Shown: piece by piece, positions 46,532-57,100 of the stretch | How positions within the stretch are numbered: the first letter of the stretch is position 1 | Layout of the letters: each line of letters begins with the position of its first letter | NCBI RefSeq assembly: GCF_002591915.1 | Contig: NZ_NIHB01000002.1 | Location: forward strand, 124,001 to 188,000 | DNA from: Marinicella litoralis | GTDB lineage: Bacteria; Pseudomonadota; Gammaproteobacteria; Xanthomonadales; Marinicellaceae | Length of the DNA: 64,000 nucleotides | Direction: 5' to 3' | Notes under the pieces: model-generated | Databases searched by the model: none | Told to the model about the DNA's origin: nothing | Seen by the model: the letters and a program-made list of their open reading frames with translations, nothing else | Position numbers and translations under genes: made by a program

Positions 46532-48052
46532 ATGATGGATTTTATGAAAGAATTAGGCCTTAAAGACGTTAACTCTGGAACGTGTACAGGTCCGAATGAA
46601 TGGTCAACAGATGACTCTGCTGGTTTGATTGAGTCTCACAACCCTGCCACCGGCGAGTTGATGGGCAAAGTGATGTCATCATCAGATGCCGATTACGAAA
46701 ACGTGGTAAACAAAGCGCAAGAAGTGTTCAAGGAATGGCGTAAAGTACCTGGACCCTTGCGAGGTGAAGCCGTGCGTTTGGTTGGTGAAGCCTTACGTAA
46801 ACACAAAGATGCCTTGGGTTCATTGGTGGCTGCTGAAATGGGTAAAATCAAATCAGAAGGCGATGGTGAGGTACAAGAGATGATTGACATGGCAGATTTC
46901 GCTGTGGGTCAATCTCGCATGATGTACGGTAACACCATGCACTCAGAACGCCCTGGTCACAGAATGTATGATCAATGGCATCCAATCGGCGTGGTTGGTA
47001 TCATCTCTGCCTTTAACTTTCCTGTGGCCGTATGGTCATGGAATGCTTTTGTGGCAGCCATTTGTGGCAATGTTTCCATTTGGAAACCTTCACAAAAAGT
47101 GCCATTGTGTTCAATTGCAGTACAAAACATCTGTAACGAAGCCCTGAAAGAGGCCGGATTCCCACCAATCTTCTTGTTATTCAATGACAACAGCAATGAA
47201 CTGGCGAAAAAATTCGTTGATGACAAACGCGTTAACTTGGTTTCATTTACCGGTTCAACCAACGTAGGTCGTCAAGTCGGAGTACAAGTGGCTAAACGCA
47301 TGGGTCGTTCATTGTTAGAATTGGGTGGCAACAATGCCTTAATCGTTGACAAGACGGCTGATTTAAAATTGGCCGTTCCTGCGATTGTCTTTGGTGCTGT
47401 TGGCACTGCCGGACAACGTTGTACAACAACGCGCCGTTTGTTCGTACATGAGGACATCGCTGATGAGCTGATTGCGACAGTGGTAAAAGCCTACAAACAA
47501 GTCCCGATTGGCAATCCCTTGGATGCCGATACATTGATGGGTCCATTGATTGATGAGCCATCGGTACAAATGTACTTAGATGCGGTCGAAAAAGCCAAAG
47601 CTGCTGGCGGTGAAGTACTTACCGGTGGCAAGCGTGTTGACGGCCCTGGTCATTTTGTAGAACCTTGTGTGATCAAAGCAGAAGGACACTGGGATGTGGT
47701 TAAAACTGAAACCTTCGCCCCTATTCTTTATGTGATGACATTCAGTGATTTGGATGCAGTGATTGAGGCGCAAAACGACGTGGCTCATGGTTTGTCTTCT
47801 GCCATATTTACCAACGACTTGCGTCAAGCTGAGCAATTCCTGTCATCCGCTGGTTCAGACTGTGGAATCGCCAACGTCAACATCGGAACATCAGGTGCTG
47901 AGATTGGTGGCGCATTCGGTGGTGAAAAAGAAACGGGTGGCGGTCGTGAAGCCGGTTCTGACGCTTGGAAAGCCTACATGCGCAGACAAACCAATACCAT
48001 CAACTACTCAACTGAACTGCCATTGGCACAAGGCATCAAATTTGACATCTAA
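46532..48052 (+). CDS. Aldehyde dehydrogenase, ALDH7-like (L-aminoadipate-semialdehyde dehydrogenase type)
   Basis: A 506-residue NAD(P)-dependent aldehyde dehydrogenase. The catalytic pair is intact: E263 in [10 protein letters not shown] and C297 in [26 protein letters not shown] and [11 protein letters not shown] are the cofactor-binding parts. The overall pattern, including [22 protein letters not shown], fits the ALDH7 branch, which oxidises aminoadipate semialdehyde in lysine breakdown or betaine aldehyde. It is last in the etfBA operon, before a strong terminator. The exact substrate is inferred from subfamily only. Confidence 0.85.
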   Translation: MMDFMKELGLKDVNSGTCTGPNEWSTDDSAGLIESHNPATGELMGKVMSSSDADYENVVNKAQEVFKEWRKVPGPLRGEAVRLVGEALRKHKDALGSLVAAEMGKIKSEGDGEVQEMIDMADFAVGQSRMMYGNTMHSERPGHRMYDQWHPIGVVGIISAFNFPVAVWSWNAFVAAICGNVSIWKPSQKVPLCSIAVQNICNEALKEAGFPPIFLLFNDNSNELAKKFVDDKRVNLVSFTGSTNVGRQVGVQVAKRMGRSLLELGGNNALIVDKTADLKLAVPAIVFGAVGTAGQRCTTTRRLFVHEDIADELIATVVKAYKQVPIGNPLDADTLMGPLIDEPSVQMYLDAVEKAKAAGGEVLTGGKRVDGPGHFVEPCVIKAEGHWDVVKTETFAPILYVMTFSDLDAVIEAQNDVAHGLSSAIFTNDLRQAEQFLSSAGSDCGIANVNIGTSGAEIGGAFGGEKETGGGREAGSDAWKAYMRRQTNTINYSTELPLAQGIKFDI

Positions 48053-48074
48053 ATGTCAGTTTGATTACAGCACT

Positions 48075-48100
48075 AAAAAGGGCCTGACGGGCCCTTTTTT
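48075..48100 (+). terminator. Intrinsic terminator of the etfBA operon
   Basis: AAAAAGGGCC (48075-48084) pairs with GGCCCTTTTT (48090-48099) around the loop TGACG, and the T-run continues. It lies 22 bases after the aldehyde dehydrogenase stop. Confidence 0.9.
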
Positions 48101-48124
48101 AGTTGTTTTAACAAATAATCACAT

Positions 48125-48279
48125 GTCATTCTGAGCGAGCGAAGGCCAGGCAATTAAATGATTGCGGTTTGACGCAGTCAAGAAGCGATATTGTAATACC
48201 GTAGGCCGTGAGTCGAAGAATCTCCGAACGCAGGGGCATATCTTATTTTCTGTCATCCTGAGCGAAGCCGAAGGATCTC
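48125..48279. repeat. Degraded dispersed-repeat sequences in a gene-free gap
   Basis: The 453-bp gap 48053-48505 holds no gene. Two related segments stand out: GTCATTCTGAGCGAGCGAAG at 48125 and GTCATCCTGAGCGAAGCCGA at 48252, the latter followed by AGGATCTC. A partial version, GAGTCGAAGAATCTCC, is at 48211. Very similar 'GTCATTCTGAGCG...GAAGAATCT' intergenic repeats occur in many unrelated bacterial genomes (from memory). They look like remnants of a small non-autonomous repeat. The remainder of the gap (48280-48505) shows nothing I can name. Confidence 0.6.
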
Positions 48280-48505
48280 ATTGGGGTTCGTAACTTGCTT
48301 TTATTGTTGGGTCTCTGATAGATTCAAATAATTTCTAACTGACTCACGGGTAAAGTGTTTCCTTAATTCAGCCACCTAAGTATATTTATTACCTTTCATG
48401 ACCTGTTAAGTGGCAGGTAATTAACCTATTCACAGGACATACCAACTGTTTGATTCCAATCAACGAGGTGGTCTATACTGAAACAACAGAACACGGAGCA
48501 ATTTA

Positions 48506-49315
48506 ATGATCAAATCAATTCAACTATATTTTTTCATTGGTTTATTGCTGATAACTGGTACCTGTACCAGCTTGCAATCACAGGCAAATAACAGCAATGA
48601 CCGTGATGTCCAAACAACCATGGCTGATGAATTAAAAGCCGCCATTAATCAAGGTGGCGTGGCAGCAGCCAAAAAAAGATTCGCCGAAATTTACCCCGCA
48701 CAAAAATCAAAATACCCATTTGATGCCTCAGCCTTTATGCAACTGATTACAGAATACGTTAATTCAGGTAACATGGAAGTGGTGCAAGTTTTGGCTGAAA
48801 TCAATGCAACCCTCAGCCAGGAAATGATTCAGACACAATTGGCTGCTGCGCAACCTCAAATGTCAGCATTGATGGCACAACATGAACAGGCATTGGCCCT
48901 AGCCAATCTGCAGCAACAACAATTGATTGAACAAATGGAACAGGGGGAGAAACCCCAACTTAAGCCAACAAGCAAAGGTTCATTGCGTTCTGATTTAGAT
49001 CGATTTATCGGCTTGTATGGTGCGCCGAACAATTCATCAGCACACCGTCAATTATGGGTTTCGAAATCCTGTGAAGGACAATTGGTGGTTGGAGCCACAT
49101 GGGGTGATGCAGCACCTTGGTGGATGCAGGCGGATGCTGATGCAGTATTTACCTACAGCGATCATTTTTTTTCATTGGCCATAAGGTTTACATTAGATGA
49201 CAATAATCAAGCCTCAGAACTCACTCATGATCTAGCAAACTTTACCAGTCCCTTGATTCGCACTGGACCTTTGACTGCTGACTATCCATCATGCTTAGAA
49301 CCACACAGAAGATAA
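48506..49315 (+). CDS. Hypothetical exported protein
   Basis: A 269-residue protein, not recognised. Residues 1-27 look like a signal peptide (QLYFFIGLLLITG, cleavage near SLQSQA); the cysteine in TGTCTS does not make a good lipobox. Residues about 35-155 are helical and Ala/Gln-rich (QHEQALALANLQQQQLIEQM, probably coiled). Residues about 160-269 are more beta-like with two cysteines, KSCEGQLVVGATWGD and YPSCLEP. Probably periplasmic. Isolated between the repeat-bearing gap and a convergent NTF2-like gene. Confidence 0.55.
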   Translation: MIKSIQLYFFIGLLLITGTCTSLQSQANNSNDRDVQTTMADELKAAINQGGVAAAKKRFAEIYPAQKSKYPFDASAFMQLITEYVNSGNMEVVQVLAEINATLSQEMIQTQLAAAQPQMSALMAQHEQALALANLQQQQLIEQMEQGEKPQLKPTSKGSLRSDLDRFIGLYGAPNNSSAHRQLWVSKSCEGQLVVGATWGDAAPWWMQADADAVFTYSDHFFSLAIRFTLDDNNQASELTHDLANFTSPLIRTGPLTADYPSCLEPHRR

Positions 49316-49377
49316 AGATTAATTGAAACCCATTGAAACAATTAACATATTTGAATGACAAATTTTTATGTCAGCAC

Positions 49378-49836
49378 TTATGCTTCTTGTTCAGGTACTT
49401 CCATCAACAAGGCAGGCTTATCCAATTCAAAATCAAAGGGCATAGAAACATGCTCATGTACCACTTTCCAGTGATCATTGATTTTTTGAAAGCAAACAGT
49501 GAGTCTGAACCAAGCTTCGGCAGCTGGGTTATCAGTTTGCGCCCCACCGACTCTTGAATACCCATACAAAAAACCCATACCATCTGCCGCATGTATGGTG
49601 ACACGCTGTCTTTCCACTGAAATATTTCCAGCAAAATAAGGAAAGCACTTGATCCACAGGTTTTTGTAACCCTCTTTGGTTTCGGTTTGTGTGCCCAAAT
49701 CATAAACTTTGGCATCATCACTGTAATAATGTGCCATTAACTCAGCATCTTTCTCATACAGTGCTTCCGACCACTCCTGCATCAATGCTTCAATCTCTTT
49801 GGCTTGTTCTGTGTTTCCTATTCTTTCAATTTTCAT
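49378..49836 (-). CDS. NTF2-like / SnoaL-like (DUF4440 type) protein
   Basis: A 152-residue cytosolic protein with the cone-shaped NTF2 fold pattern. The helix EIEALMQEWSEALYEKDAEL is followed by LMAHYYSDDAKVYDLG and, at the end, LTVCFQKINDHWKVVHEHVSMPF, the usual final strands. Members include ketosteroid isomerase-like enzymes and proteins of unknown role; no catalytic residues can be assigned here. Monocistronic, convergent with the hypothetical exported gene. Confidence 0.75.
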   Translation of the reverse strand: MKIERIGNTEQAKEIEALMQEWSEALYEKDAELMAHYYSDDAKVYDLGTQTETKEGYKNLWIKCFPYFAGNISVERQRVTIHAADGMGFLYGYSRVGGAQTDNPAAEAWFRLTVCFQKINDHWKVVHEHVSMPFDFELDKPALLMEVPEQEA

Positions 49837-49945
49837 GTTTTGACTGTCAATAATATAAATATGTTCATCAATTTATCACAGCTGCAATATTCTGATCAAA
49901 AAATCACAAAATGATTTAAAATCTAACTTCCTTAGAAATACCTCA

Positions 49946-50983
49946 ATGGTTAACATGATTGAATTTTTTGCCCGCAAAACTTTACAAGCCCTACCCGCTG
50001 AATTGGCTCATGACTTGGCCATCAAGGCACTGGGTTCTCCATTGTCGATTTTTTCTAAAGCCAAACAAATGAAGAACCCTGTTGAATTGATGGGCATCAC
50101 TTTTCCAAACCCTGTAGGTTTGGCGGCTGGCTTTGATAAAAATGGCGATGCACTACATGGCTTAAGTAAACAAGGTTTTGGTTTTTTGGAAATTGGCACC
50201 ATCACACCCAAGCCTCAAACTGGAAATGACAAACCTCGATTATTTAGGTTGGCGGCCGACGAAGCCATCATCAACCGAATGGGGTTTAACAACAAAGGCA
50301 TTGATTACTTGGTCAATCAAGTTAAGCAATCAAGTTATAAAGGCATATTAGGCATCAACATTGGTAAAAACAAAACCACAGCCAATGAAAAAGCCGTTGA
50401 TGACTATGTCCATTGCTTTGAAAAAGCCCGCACCTTATGCGATTACATCACGGTCAATATATCGTCACCCAACACACCTGATTTGCGTGAGTTACAAAAC
50501 GACCAAGCACTGATCCATTTATTGACTGGAATCAAAGCCAAACAATTAGAATGTGAACAAAAAGACGGTAAATACACCCCTGTATTGGTAAAAATTTCGC
50601 CCGATCAAAATGAACAACAACTGGAGTTCATGGTGCAGCAAATAATAGCATTGGGCTTCGATGGCATCATCTGCACCAACACCACTGTTGACAGACCCAA
50701 GACACTAAACAGTGATAAAGAAACCATCAATCAAATGGGTGGATTAAGTGGTAAGCCATTACTAAAAAAATCCAATGAAACCTTGCGCTTGGTAAGAACT
50801 TTTGCAGGCGAAAATTTCCCAATTATTGCAGTTGGTGGTATCATAGATAAAAAGGACGCACTGACTAAATTAAAGTTAGGTGCCAATTTAATCCAAATTT
50901 ATACTGGCTTCGTGCTCAAAGGCAATAACCTTATTAAACAAATCAATGACCATATAAACAGTGAAAATACACAACGATTATAA
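49946..50983 (+). CDS. pyrD: Dihydroorotate dehydrogenase (quinone)
   Basis: A class 2, membrane-associated FMN enzyme that oxidises dihydroorotate to orotate using the quinone pool, in pyrimidine synthesis. The 345-residue protein has the N-terminal amphipathic helix (FFARKTLQALPAELAHDL), NPVGLAAGFDKNGD, NISSPNTPDLRELQ with the catalytic Ser, and AVGGIIDKKDAL. An in-frame ATG at 49955 would give a start closer to E. coli PyrD; no ribosome binding site decides. It overlaps murB by 23 bases. Confidence 0.95.
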   Translation: MVNMIEFFARKTLQALPAELAHDLAIKALGSPLSIFSKAKQMKNPVELMGITFPNPVGLAAGFDKNGDALHGLSKQGFGFLEIGTITPKPQTGNDKPRLFRLAADEAIINRMGFNNKGIDYLVNQVKQSSYKGILGINIGKNKTTANEKAVDDYVHCFEKARTLCDYITVNISSPNTPDLRELQNDQALIHLLTGIKAKQLECEQKDGKYTPVLVKISPDQNEQQLEFMVQQIIALGFDGIICTNTTVDRPKTLNSDKETINQMGGLSGKPLLKKSNETLRLVRTFAGENFPIIAVGGIIDKKDALTKLKLGANLIQIYTGFVLKGNNLIKQINDHINSENTQRL

Positions 50984-51956
50984 CCTTAAGCAATTAAACA
51001 CCTTATCTGTAGATTGTCACTGTGATCAATTTGTTGAAATCAATTCACTGGCAGATCTAGAATCATTGCCTCAAGACATTAAAATCACTGAAATGCTGGT
51101 ATTGGGCGGAGGCAGCAATTTACTGTTCACTCAAGACCTCAATCGTTTTGTGGCACACATTAAACCCAGAAAGCACATCACCATCGTCGACAATTTAGTT
51201 GTGGCCTGGGCCGGTACTGTTTGGAATGATTTGGTTGACTGGGCAGTAGACAGGAATTTGGGGGGGATTGAAAATTTAGCCGCCATTCCTGGTTTGGTAG
51301 GGGCAGCACCCTTTCAAAACATTGGCGCTTATGGAGTTGAAATCAAAGATTGTCTGGTTTGGGTCGAAGTATACAACTGGCACACCGGACTTTATCACCG
51401 ATTAAGTAATGAAGAATGTTTATTTTCTTATCGTCACAGCATATTTAAATACCATGATCAACCATGGATAATCAGTAGAATTGGGTTGGATCTAAGATCA
51501 AATGCACCCGTCAACATTGAATATGAACCACTCAAGCAAAGGATTATGGGCACCACCAAAAATCCAAGCTACCGACAAGTGGCTGATGAAGTCACCCGAA
51601 TAAGGGCTGAAAAGTTACCCGACCCAAAAACCTTGCCCAATGCAGGAAGTTTTTTCAAAAACCCTGTCATCAACGCACAACAAGTCAAGCGAATTCAAAG
51701 GCGGTTCAAAGACCTTCCCTTGTTTGACACGGCCCAAGAACATGAATACAAGACCAGCGCAGCCTGGTTATTAGAACAAAGTGGTTTCAAAGGACACAAA
51801 GAAGGCGACGCGGGTTTTTATGACAAACATGCCTTGATTTTGGTTAATCATGGCAATGCCACTGGACAAGATTTATTTCGCATGACTAAACTGGCCAAAA
51901 GAGCGGTCAAAGCCAAATTTGGTATTGAATTGGAAGATGAAGTCAGGGTGCTTTAA
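50961..51956 (+). CDS. murB: UDP-N-acetylenolpyruvoylglucosamine reductase
   Basis: Reduces the enolpyruvyl group to give UDP-N-acetylmuramate, an FAD/NADPH step of peptidoglycan synthesis. The 331-residue type I MurB has VLGGGSNLLFTQD, the FAD motif AAIPGLVGAAPFQNIGAYG, FSYRHSIFK, the catalytic Ser in LPNAGSFFKNP and the C-terminal Glu in LEDEVRVL. The start is a GTG inside the pyrD end; the 23-base overlap suggests coupling. A short A+T-rich hairpin (51998-52014) follows and might be a weak terminator. Confidence 0.95.
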   Translation: MKIHNDYNLKQLNTLSVDCHCDQFVEINSLADLESLPQDIKITEMLVLGGGSNLLFTQDLNRFVAHIKPRKHITIVDNLVVAWAGTVWNDLVDWAVDRNLGGIENLAAIPGLVGAAPFQNIGAYGVEIKDCLVWVEVYNWHTGLYHRLSNEECLFSYRHSIFKYHDQPWIISRIGLDLRSNAPVNIEYEPLKQRIMGTTKNPSYRQVADEVTRIRAEKLPDPKTLPNAGSFFKNPVINAQQVKRIQRRFKDLPLFDTAQEHEYKTSAAWLLEQSGFKGHKEGDAGFYDKHALILVNHGNATGQDLFRMTKLAKRAVKAKFGIELEDEVRVL

Positions 51957-52085
51957 ACTGAAGCCTTGAAAAAGTTTGACCCAAGTCAAAAAGGCAGAAA
52001 AGAGTCCCTCTTTTTATTACATATTGATTTTTAATTCACCTGTAAAATGATAACCTTGCCTCACGATTAAAAATTGGAATATATC

Positions 52086-52385
52086 ATGAAAAAACGCACC
52101 CTCTTTGTATTTATATCAGTCCTGTTTTCACTTCCAGCTATGGCAGGTGATGTCGCAGCAGGCAAAGCCAAATCTGCCGTTTGTGCTGCTTGCCATGGTG
52201 CCGATGGCATCAGCCCAACACCCATTTGGCCTAACCTGGCCGGACAAAAAGAAGCCTATTTGGTCAAACAAATCAAAGCATTCAAAAGTGGTGAAAGAAA
52301 AGACCCAAGCATGGCCCCAATGGTTGCTGGGTTAAGTGATGCGGACATTGAAAATTTAGCCGCTTATTATGCCAGCTTAAAATAA
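52086..52385 (+). CDS. Small periplasmic cytochrome c (class I), first of three
   Basis: A 99-residue protein with a signal peptide (cleavage after LPAMA) and one heme site, CAACH, at mature residues about 15-19. The probable axial methionine is in [11 protein letters not shown]. It resembles cytochrome c553 or a single domain of cytochrome c4: [23 protein letters not shown]. It likely shuttles electrons to a terminal oxidase or other periplasmic acceptor. The open frame begins four codons earlier, but MKKRTLF fits a signal peptide. A strong terminator follows it. Confidence 0.9.
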   Translation: MKKRTLFVFISVLFSLPAMAGDVAAGKAKSAVCAACHGADGISPTPIWPNLAGQKEAYLVKQIKAFKSGERKDPSMAPMVAGLSDADIENLAAYYASLK

Positions 52386-52410
52386 AGCTTAATATATTAA
52401 CTGTTTCACT

Positions 52411-52438
52411 AAAGGGTTGTATTTCAACCCTTTTTTTT
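52411..52438 (+). terminator. Intrinsic terminator after the first cytochrome gene
   Basis: AAAGGGTTG (52411-52419) and CAACCCTTT (52425-52433) with a five-base loop, then a run of T to 52438. It separates the first cytochrome gene from the other two. Confidence 0.9.
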
Positions 52439-52513
52439 CGGAATTAATTTGAATTCGATTGAGTCATCATGCCTATCTGACTATAATGGGCGTTTTATTA
52501 AATTTGGATTAAA

Positions 52514-52822
52514 ATGAAAACAATATTGATACTGGCATTGATGATTTTATCTTTCCAAGCATTGGCAGCAGGCGATGCAGAGAACGGTAAAAAAATAGCT
52601 TATACTTGTACCGGTTGTCATGGCATTCCATTTTATCAAAACACCTATCCTCGTTACCACGTTCCACGTTTAGGTGGCCAAAACGAAGCTTATATTCAAT
52701 TGGCATTGAAAGCGTATCGTTCAGGTGAAAGAAGTCACCCAACCATGCAAGCGCAGGCAGGTAACTTAACGGATCAGGACATCGCTGATATTGCCGCTTA
52801 TTTCAATACTTTTAACAAATAA
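52514..52822 (+). CDS. Small periplasmic cytochrome c, second of three
   Basis: A 102-residue protein with a signal peptide ending in FQALA and the heme motif CTGCH. The likely axial methionine is in HPTMQAQAGNL. VPRLGGQNEAYIQLALKAYRSGER is the same block as in its two neighbours, but the segment after the heme motif (HGIPFYQNTYPRYHVP) is distinct. It is 12 bases from the third cytochrome gene and co-transcribed with it. Confidence 0.9.
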   Translation: MKTILILALMILSFQALAAGDAENGKKIAYTCTGCHGIPFYQNTYPRYHVPRLGGQNEAYIQLALKAYRSGERSHPTMQAQAGNLTDQDIADIAAYFNTFNK

Positions 52823-52834
52823 CAGGAAGTCATC

Positions 52835-53161
52835 ATGAAAAACATATTTTTATTAAGTCTACTGGTATTTGCTTCAGCTACATACGCTGGTGACGCTGAA
52901 TTAGGAAAAGCCAAAGCAGAACAAGTTTGTAAAACTTGTCATGGTATGGATGGTGCTGGAATAGACGACACTTACCCTAAGTTAGCGGGCCAATACGCTG
53001 ATTACATGGCTCAGGCTTTGAAAGATTACAGATCTGGCGCCAGAAAAAATGCCATCATGTCTGGCTTTGCCGCCACATTGACAGATGAAGACATTGAAAA
53101 TGTTGCCAAGTATTATTCAACCCTGAAAGAAGGTCGCTTAACCGATCTAACCATCAAGTAA
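52835..53161 (+). CDS. Small periplasmic cytochrome c, third of three
   Basis: A 108-residue protein with a signal peptide (cleavage after SATYA), the heme motif CKTCH and the likely axial methionine in NAIMSGFAATL. YPKLAGQYADYMAQALKDY matches the c553/c4 family. AGGAAG lies seven bases before the ATG. It shares the operon with the second cytochrome and ends at a terminator. The three paralogues probably arose by tandem duplication. Confidence 0.9.
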   Translation: MKNIFLLSLLVFASATYAGDAELGKAKAEQVCKTCHGMDGAGIDDTYPKLAGQYADYMAQALKDYRSGARKNAIMSGFAATLTDEDIENVAKYYSTLKEGRLTDLTIK

Positions 53162-53176
53162 GCCAATACAACTTCC

Positions 53177-53203
53177 AAAGGCCAGTTTACTGGTCTTTTT
53201 TTT
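53177..53203 (+). terminator. Intrinsic terminator after the cytochrome pair
   Basis: AAAGGCCAG (53177-53185) pairs with CTGGTCTTT (53190-53198), one G-T pair, with loop TTTA and a run of T to 53203. Confidence 0.85.
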
Positions 53204-53239
53204 GGCATTAAACTGCCACCTTAAAGAAAAAACAAAATC

Positions 53240-54037
53240 ATGAAAAATAAATGGGCATTGATCACTGGAGCTTCAGCAGGCATAGGTGCTGAATTTGCTC
53301 ATCAACTGGCAGTCAAAGGCTGGCATTTATTGTTGGTTGCCAGGCGTGAAGAAAAGTTATTGGAGTTACAAAAAAAATTAATTGAAAATCAATCAATTAA
53401 CTGCCTCGTTTTACCTAAAGACTTAAGTCAAACTTCGGCCAACCAAGAGATCTATAACTACTGCCAACAACAAGGCATTCAAATTTCAATGTTGGTCAAC
53501 AATGCTGGCTACGGTGTTCCTGGTGATTTCGATTCAGTTGATTGGAAAACCCATCATGACATGCTCCAGTTGATGCTGACTTCGGTGGTCGAACTGACTC
53601 ACCTGTTCTACCCCAACATGAAAAACAATCAAAATGGTTTTGTGATTAACGTGGCCTCATTGGCGGGTTTTGCACCACCCACAGCTGGCCACACTTTATA
53701 CGGAGCCGTTAAATCCTTCGTGATAAAATTCAGCCACTCATTACACCTTGAAGCCAAGGAACATGGCGTTCATGTAACGGCGTTGTGCCCTGGCTTTACC
53801 TATACAGAATTTCATGACGTCAATGGCACCAGAAACATGGTAAATAAAATGTCATCAAAATTATGGATGAGTGCCAATGATGTTGTCAGCCAAGGCATTG
53901 CTGCGGTAGAAAAAAACCAAGTGGTGTTGATCAATGGTTGGCGCAACAAAGCCATCGCAACTTTGGTCAAAATACTACCCGATCGTTTAGTCAGGTTTTT
54001 AATGCAAGGCAGTGTCGCTAAATTCAGAAAACGGTGA
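53240..54037 (+). CDS. Short-chain dehydrogenase/reductase
   Basis: A 265-residue classical-type SDR: NADP-binding TGASAGIGAEFA, VNNAGYGVPGDF, the Ser of INVASLAG and the catalytic YGAVK. The Arg-rich VARREEKL after the second strand favours NADP(H). It belongs to the DltE-like subgroup often annotated as general short-chain oxidoreductase; the substrate is unknown. It is preceded by a terminator and converges with the glutamate dehydrogenase gene. Confidence 0.88.
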   Translation: MKNKWALITGASAGIGAEFAHQLAVKGWHLLLVARREEKLLELQKKLIENQSINCLVLPKDLSQTSANQEIYNYCQQQGIQISMLVNNAGYGVPGDFDSVDWKTHHDMLQLMLTSVVELTHLFYPNMKNNQNGFVINVASLAGFAPPTAGHTLYGAVKSFVIKFSHSLHLEAKEHGVHVTALCPGFTYTEFHDVNGTRNMVNKMSSKLWMSANDVVSQGIAAVEKNQVVLINGWRNKAIATLVKILPDRLVRFLMQGSVAKFRKR

Positions 54038-54054
54038 ATTTAGCCTGAGTATTA

Positions 54055-54090
54055 ACTGGGTATAACCACTGCCTAATGATTGTACCCAGT
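54055..54090. terminator. Hairpin between convergent SDR and glutamate dehydrogenase genes
   Basis: ACTGGGTA (54055-54062) and TACCCAGT (54083-54090) are perfect 8-bp inverted repeats around a 20-base loop. No T-run follows, so it may be a weak or bidirectional terminator. Confidence 0.4.
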
Positions 54091-54105
54091 CAATGACCAA
54101 AACAT

Positions 54106-57100
54106 TTATTTGGTCGCTGCCACCAAATGACTCAGTGTGTTGATGGCAACCATGATGGTAGGATAATCAATTTGTTTTTCTACTTTAATGGAAGACATCA
54201 TGTCTTTAACATTCTTCACCTTTTGACCAAACTCTTGATTCCATTGTGTCAATGATTTTTCACTGTCCTGTTTCTTACCATAACGCTTTAACAAGGACGA
54301 AGTCAGCTGCGCATGGTAATCACTCAAATCATCACGCAAGCCACCACGAGCATGAACATGCCACTGATTACTTACCTTAAGTTTCTCAATCATGTTCTGC
54401 AACCAAATCAAATTCAACATTTTACCCAGTGGGAAATACATGTCTGCTGCTTTTTTAACGGTAACGCCCTGCTCATTGGCTACCATAACCACATCCAAAG
54501 CGGCACTTAAATAAGGCAAGGCAGCAATGTCATGGGCTAAGTTTTTGGCAAATTTTTGCTTACTCAAAGCGTTGATAACCCGCTCCATAGAAACGCGATC
54601 TGTGTCACTGATGTATTTGGCAAAATCTTTTCTGAACTGTGAAACACCCTTGCTTAAATCATTGACATGTTTTGCAATGTCTAAATTATGACCGAGGTTA
54701 TTCAGCACCCAGCGAATGGTTTGTCTAACAAACTTCCAAATCGCAACAAAGGCTTCAATTTGTTTTTCAAACTCGACTTTGCCATCTTGTGATTCGATGC
54801 CATGCCACAAATCATTTAAATTAAACAATTCGGTAACAATATAAAATGCCTGGCAAATCGCTCCGACATCAGCACCAGTATCCTCTTGCATCCGCATCAC
54901 AAACGTGGCCCCCATGCGGTCAATGATTTGACTGGTTAAAATGGTGCCAATGATTTCACGTTTGAGTCTGTGATTGTCTAAATATTTATCATCGACTTGC
55001 TGTAATTTTTCAGGGAAGTAATTGATCATTAATCGACGTAACCAAGGGTCATCCAATACATTTGAACCAATCACCTGATCATACAAGTCTAGTTTTGAAT
55101 AAGATAACAACACACACAGTTCTGGCCGAGTCAGCCCTTCTTTGCTTTTTCTTCTTCTTTCCAGTTCGGCATCATTCGGTAAGAACTCAATGTCACGATC
55201 CAACAAACCTTTGGCCTCCAAAGACCTGATCAAATGCGCTTTGGCACCCACTCGATTAGCACTTAAATGCGACATGAAACTGAGGGTTTGGGTTTGCATG
55301 TAGTTATTTTTCAACACCAACTCACTCACATCATCAGTCATTGAAGCCAACAATTTGTTGCGTGACTGCATGTCGTACAAATCATCTTCCATCATCGCTT
55401 TTAACAAAATTTTGATATTAACTTCGTGGTCTGAACAATCCACACCAGCAGAGTTGTCAATAAAATCGGTATTGACTTTACCGCCATTGTTGGCGAATTC
55501 AATTCGGCCTTCTTGTGTCATTCCCAAGTTGCCACCTTCTCCAAAGACCTTACATTTCAACTGCTTACCGTCTACTCTTAATGCATTATTGGCACTGTCT
55601 CCAGCATCGGAATGAGATTCATTGGATGCTTTTACATAGGTACCAATACCACCATTCCAAATCAAATCAACTTCAGATAACAACAAGCGATTGATTAACT
55701 CTTGAGGAGCCAGTTCGTCTTCTTTGACCTTTAGCCAAGCTTTTACTTCAGGAGAAATGGGGATGGATTTATCAGAACGAGCATACACACCGCCTCCTTT
55801 TGAAATTAAAGAGGCGTCATAATCTTCCCAACTTGACCTTGGTAATTTAAATAAACGGTTTCGCTCTTTCCAAGAACTGGCAGAGTCAGGCTTTGGATCG
55901 AGGAATATGTGCATGTGATTGAAGGCCGCTTTTAGGCAGATGTGCTTAGATAACAACATGCCATTACCAAACACATCACCCATCATGTCACCAATACCGA
56001 CCACTGAGAAATCTTCCGTTTGACAATCAACGCCCAATTCTCTGAAATGGCGTTTAACGGATTCCCAGGCGCCCCTGGCAGTGATTCCCATGCCTTTGTG
56101 ATCATACCCTGCAGAACCACCTGATGCGAAAGCATCACCCAACCAAAAACCACGCGCCTCTGAAATGCCGTTGGCAATGTCTGAGAATGTCGCGGTTCCT
56201 TTATCCGCTGCCACCACCAAATAGGGATCATCCTCATCATGACGCACCACATTTTTAGGTGCAACGATGCGTTTTCCTTTGATGTTGTCGGTGATATCCA
56301 GCATGCTACCAATGAAAATTTTATAACAACTGACCACCTCAGCCATCACTTCATCACGTGAACCATTGGGTAGGTTTTTAACCACAAAACCACCTTTAGA
56401 ACCCACGGGTACGATGATGGCATTTTTAACATTCTGCGCTTTCATCAATCCCAAAACTTCCGTTCTGAAATCTTCATAACGATCAGACCAACGCAAACCA
56501 CCTCGAGCCACCTTACCCATTCTCAAATGAATCGCCTCAACCCTTGGAGAATAAACAAATATTTCTCTGAATGGCACAGGTTTAGGTAAAAAGGACAATT
56601 CAGATGAATTGAATTTCATGCTGATGGCCGGTTTAAAATCACCATTGGCTTCGGTTTGATAAAAATTGGTGCGCAACATCGCATTGATGGTATCAACCAC
56701 ATATCGAATGATTCGATCTTCGTCTTGTGATTTAACGGTATCCAATAAAGCTGTAATGACTTTGACCACTTTATCGGCCATGGTGTCACGGGCAAATTTA
56801 CGACTTCTGATGTACTTATCGACGCAATCCTGTTGATACTGAGTCAGTTCAACATTCAAATGATTACATTGTATGCTGAATTTCTCACTGAATTTATCTA
56901 AATAAGCGCGCACTTCTTTGGTATCGACATGATCCAGTTTGGGTGAGAATTTTATGGTGAACAATTCAACCAACCACCGTGAAATGTGTGGGTGTTGGAT
57001 CATTGCTTTTTCTATGTAATCCTTACTGTAAGGCAAACCGGTTTGTAGCAAATATTTAACCACGCCACGCAAAAAGTTGATTTGTCGCCACGTCAAACCA

